Assembly: GCA_963698275.1 (NCBI GenBank)
Contig: CAVOQE010000001.1
Location: 1 to 64,000, forward strand
Reading direction: 5' to 3'
Source of the DNA: Anderseniella sp963698275
GTDB taxonomy: Bacteria; Pseudomonadota; Alphaproteobacteria; Rhizobiales; Aestuariivirgaceae
DNA: 64,000 nt
Positions 60,759 through 64,000 of this stretch are shown here, piece by piece (the first letter of the stretch is position 1; every line of letters starts with the position of its first letter). The notes under the pieces are model-generated. The model searched no databases and was not told the DNA's origin. It saw nothing but the letters and a program-made list of their open reading frames with translations. The position numbers were made by a program, and so were the translations under genes.

Positions 60759-60871
60759 AACCCCTGCAGACTAATCCAGAGCAAGCAATCAGGCAGAGAT
60801 CGGTGTCCCGGTCGATCCAACCATAACATCCGGGATTTCGCGTTATGCGATTGAACGGAGGTTATTGAAAA

Positions 60872-62928
60872 ATGGAAGCATCCCCCCGTAGCAGACCGTC
60901 AGGGCCCAAGTGCGCAGCACTGATCGGGCCAATGTCGAGTGGCAAGACAACACTTCTGGAGGCGATACTCGCCCGCACCGGAGCCATACCGCGACAGCAT
61001 AGCGTGGCTTCAGGCAATATGGTCGGGTTCGGGTCGCCGGAAGCTCGCGCACACGGCATGAGCGTTGAAGCAACTGTCGCCACCGTATCCAATCAGGGCG
61101 ACAGCCTGACCCTGATAGACTGTCCGGGTTCAGTGGAGTACGCCTATGAAGCAGAACCGGTCCTGAGATTCTGTGACTTTGCCATCGTGGTGGTTGAGGC
61201 GGATGAAAAGAAACTGCCGGCCCTGCAACTGACCTTGAGACGGCTGGATGAGATCGGTTTGCCGCGCGTGCTGTTCCTCAACAAGATAGACAAGGCGGCA
61301 GGCTCGGTGCAGCAGACCCTGCAGATGCTGCAGACAGCCAGTGAAAACCCCTGTTGCTGCGGCAGATTCCGATCTGGAAAGACGGAGCCGTTGCGGGATG
61401 TATCGACCTTGCCCTCGAGCGCGCCTACACCTACCGACCGCATGCCGAGGCGAAAGTCTCCGACGTCGGGGAAGAGGACCGGTCACGCGAAGAAGATGCC
61501 CGGTTTGCCATGCTGGAAACACTGGCTGATCATGACGATGTGCTGATGGAGCAGTTGCTGGAGGATGTATCGCCGCCGATGGATGTGGTGCTGCAGGACC
61601 TGACTGCGGAACTCCACGATGGCTGGATCACGCCGGTTCTGTTCGGCTCGGCCGAAAACGGCACCGGCATTCTGCGGTTGCTGAAAACCATTCGCCACGA
61701 TGCGCCGGACTACTCTTCGACCCGTGAACGGCTGGACATCTCAGACACTGATGACGCCGTGGCCGGGGTCATCAAGACCATCCACACGACGCACTCGGGC
61801 AAGTTGTCGGTGGTCCGTGTGCTCAGGGGCAAACTCGGGGAAGGGGATCATCTGGCAACTGCAGACCACGCCAACCTGAGGGTATCGGGTATGCACACCC
61901 TGCTGGGCCGCGAGACCAGCAAGGTGCCGTCAGCGGGAACCGGTGAGACTGTTGCACTCGGCAAGCTCGACACCGTCACGACCGGCTCGGTCCTGTGCGC
62001 GGAGAAAACCACTGCGCCGGATATAGTTCCCCTGATGCCGGCACAGTCGTTGTATGCTGTCGGCATCAGACCGGCGGACCGGCGTGACGAGGTGAAACTG
62101 TCCACAGCGCTTTCCCGTTTGGTGGATGAAGACCCGTCGATCCGGGTCGAGCACAATCAGGCGGCTTCCGAAACCGTGCTGCACGGATCAGGCGAAATGC
62201 ACTTGCGGATTGCTGTCGAGCGGCTGCAGAACCGCTCCCAGATTACCATCCATACCCATGTTCCCGACGTTGGCTATCAGGAGACGATAACCAAATCGGT
62301 TACCCAGCGCGGACGTCACAAGAAGCAATCCGGCGGCCACGGCCAGTATGGCGACGTGGTGCTGGAGATAAAACCGCAAAAACCCGGTGCCGGTTTCGAG
62401 TTCACCAACACCATTGTCGGCGGTGCCGTGCCAAAGCAGTTCATCGGATCGGTGGAGGCAGGTGTGCGTGACTATCTGGGGCGCGGTCCGCTGGGATTTC
62501 CCGTGGTCGATGTAGCCGTCAACCTGGCGGATGGATCGTATCACAATGTGGATTCGTCCGACATGGCCTTCCAGCTGGCCGGTAATCTTGCCATGCGTGA
62601 AGGCATGCCGCAGTGCGGCCCGGTGCTGCTGGAACCGATCATGAAAGTGTCCATTCATGCGCCGTCTGATGCCATCGCCAGCATCACGACAATGGTGCCG
62701 CAAAGGCGTGGCCAGCTATTGGGATTTGAGCCGCGCGAAGGCTGGTCCGGTTGGGATACGGTGCAGGCACTGATCCCCAAATCCACCTTGTCGGACATGA
62801 TCATTGAACTCAGATCATCCACTGCCGGCGTGGCGAGCTACACGGCCGAGTTCGACCATCTGGAGCGTCTGGACACAAAGCTGGCCGACCAGGTCGTCAA
62901 CGCCCGCGTGGAGAGCCTGGCCAGTTGA
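60872..62928 (+). pseudogene. Elongation factor G-like GTPase with a frameshift
   Basis: The N-terminal part (60872-61350) has the GTPase motifs GPMSSGKTTL, DCPGS and NKID. The rest, in another frame from about 61350, begins LLRQIPIWKDGAVAGCIDLA and continues to residues near 62928 with EF-G domain IV features (VGYQETITKSVTQRGRHKKQ, GGHGQYGDVVLEIKPQKPGA). The junction is a CCCC run at 61348-61351 where one more C would restore the frame. The protein would be about 680 residues, an EF-G paralogue rather than fusA itself. It may be a real mutation or an assembly error. Confidence 0.85.
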
Positions 62929-62932
62929 AAAG

Positions 62933-62944
62933 ATCTCGCTCTAG
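62933..62944. repeat. Fragment of the MITE-like repeat end (family D)
   Basis: ATCTCGCTCTAG is identical to the right end of the 37919-38219 element. It lies at the 3' junction of the EF-G-like gene and supplies the stop codon of the methyltransferase gene on the minus strand. Confidence 0.55.
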
Positions 62945-64000
62945 TACCAGGCGTCGGGCAGTTCTGCCTTGCGGCGGGCAACGAAGTCCTTCAACTCTTC
63001 GTCCACTGCCGCATCGAGGTCCGGCGTCTCATACTCGTCAAGCAACTGCCTGCATCTTTTCGAGGCGCGCTGCGCCATGTCCAGCGACCCTCTTTCGTCC
63101 CAGTTCTCCACGTTATCGCTGTCTGACAGCACCGCTTCGTAGAAGGCGGTCTGGTAGTTTTCCATGGTGTGGGCACAGCCGAGAAAATGGCCTGCCGGTT
63201 CGACTTCACGGTAGGCGCTTTGCGCCAGCGCATTGTCGTCAACAGGCAGGCCTTCAAGCAATACCTGATAGGCGCCAAGCCGGTCTGCATCCATGACCAG
63301 TTTTTCAAATCCGGTGCATAATCCGCCTTCCAGCCATCCGGCAGCGTGCAGCACGAAGTTGGCCCCGGCCAGGGCAGTTGAGTGCATGGAGTCAGCGCTT
63401 TCATAGGCGGCCTGCGCATCTGCAATTTTTGAAGCGGTCAGCGACCCGCCGCAACGCAATGGCAGCCCAAGCCGGCGTGCCAGTTGACCGATAACATAAT
63501 TCGACATGGCCGGTTCCGGCATGCCGAATGTCGGCGCTCCGGTCCTGAGGTTCATGGAGGACAGGAAATTGCCCAGGATGAAGGGCGCACCGGGCTTTAT
63601 GAGCTGTGAAAACGCGCACACCATCATGGCTTCCGCCAGAGCCTGCGCGATGGAGGCGGCCGTTGAAACCGGCCCCATGGCCCCTGACAGGATGAACGGT
63701 ACGACCACGATACCCTGGCCATTGCCGCAATAGGCGCGGATGGCTTCGGTGACCACCTTGTCGACCAGCAGCGGAGAATTGGTGTTGACGTTGCCCATGA
63801 TGACGCAGTTGGCCTCAAAGGTTTCGCTGCCGTGAAGAATACGTGCCATGGCAACGGAATCTTCGGCACGCGAGCCTTCCGTGATGGCGCCGAGATGCGG
63901 CTTGTCGGACAAGGACATGTGCAGATACTGCATGTCGAGATGGCGCTTGGAGACCGGCACATCGCACGGCTCGCAGGTAACGAAACCACCGTGATGCAAT
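62941..64000 (-). CDS. MttB-family (non-pyrrolysine) methyltransferase, C-terminal part
   Basis: The gene continues beyond the right edge of the window; about 350 C-terminal residues are visible. SGAMGPVSTAASIAQALAEA, GNFLSSMNLRTGAPTFGMPE and ANFVLHAAGWLEGGLCTGFE are typical of the trimethylamine methyltransferase superfamily. Members without pyrrolysine demethylate glycine betaine, carnitine and related quaternary amines. Its stop codon lies in a MITE repeat end. Confidence 0.9.
   Translation of the reverse strand, partial: LHHGGFVTCEPCDVPVSKRHLDMQYLHMSLSDKPHLGAITEGSRAEDSVAMARILHGSETFEANCVIMGNVNTNSPLLVDKVVTEAIRAYCGNGQGIVVVPFILSGAMGPVSTAASIAQALAEAMMVCAFSQLIKPGAPFILGNFLSSMNLRTGAPTFGMPEPAMSNYVIGQLARRLGLPLRCGGSLTASKIADAQAAYESADSMHSTALAGANFVLHAAGWLEGGLCTGFEKLVMDADRLGAYQVLLEGLPVDDNALAQSAYREVEPAGHFLGCAHTMENYQTAFYEAVLSDSDNVENWDERGSLDMAQRASKRCRQLLDEYETPDLDAAVDEELKDFVARRKAELPDAWY

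Noticed and set aside
1..64000. CRISPR arrays, rRNA operons or a second tRNA
   Set aside because: No regularly spaced direct repeats of CRISPR type were seen. The only tRNA-like fold I could support is at 32862-32938.

Overview
The window looks like part of an alphaproteobacterial chromosome, most likely a marine member of the Hyphomicrobiales (Rhizobiales). Support comes from the gene content: a CtrA cell-cycle phosphorelay (chpT, ctrA, sciP), an EipA/DUF1134 envelope gene, phosphatidylcholine synthase, an alphaproteobacterial serC-serA pair with a structured leader, TRAP and hydantoinase-type genes, and a CtrA-type TTAA-N7-TTAA site. The genus cannot be told from the sequence alone.

Layout. 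(1) About 1-10.2 kb is an integrated mobile element. It carries a tyrosine integrase with an overlapping excisionase-like gene at the left, a putative HUH/rolling-circle Rep with accessory genes at the right, and small cargo genes between them (secreted proteins, a phasin, very small ORFs). The cargo is interleaved with dispersed structured repeats. An 18-bp near-identical direct repeat, one copy inside the 3' end of int and one beyond rep, may be attL/attR. (2) 10.3-32.9 kb is core chromosome: serC-serA, cytochrome c, a MuiA-like protein, purA, an EAL protein, rpoH, rluD, a coiled-coil membrane protein, eipA, cysQ, the cell-cycle cluster chpT / ctrA / fliJ / sciP, mnmA, pcs and an elongator tRNA-Met. 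(3) 33-38.2 kb is a scrambled accessory stretch: a complete IS3-family element abutting the truncated remnant of a second one, an SRAP-family gene, several very small secreted or membrane ORFs, an IS481-type remnant and a MITE-like inverted-repeat element of about 300 bp. (4) 38.2-47.5 kb is a surface-glycan cluster with five or six glycosyltransferases and two sulfotransferase-like genes, probably building a sulfated exopolysaccharide or glycan. (5) 47.7-64 kb looks like a catabolic and uptake locus: copper amine oxidase, a stand-alone EctC-like ectoine synthase homologue, a SnoaL-like protein, a complete TRAP transporter, HyuA/HyuB ATP-dependent hydantoinase/oxoprolinase, a polar amino-acid ABC system lacking its ATPase, a frameshifted EF-G-like gene and the 3' part of an MttB-family methyltransferase.

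How the genes fit together. ChpT passes phosphate to CtrA, SciP restrains CtrA, and a full CtrA box lies upstream of the coiled-coil membrane gene. SerC and SerA share a leader RNA and make serine. In the right-hand 16 kb, an amine, betaine or lactam-type compound is probably imported (TRAP and ABC) and degraded (amine oxidase, HyuAB, MttB-like methyltransferase), with the EctC homologue as the unexplained member.

The most novel-looking signals are the structured dispersed repeats of the mobile element, the MITE family whose end supplies stop codons to three chromosomal genes, and the EctC homologue inside the catabolic locus.
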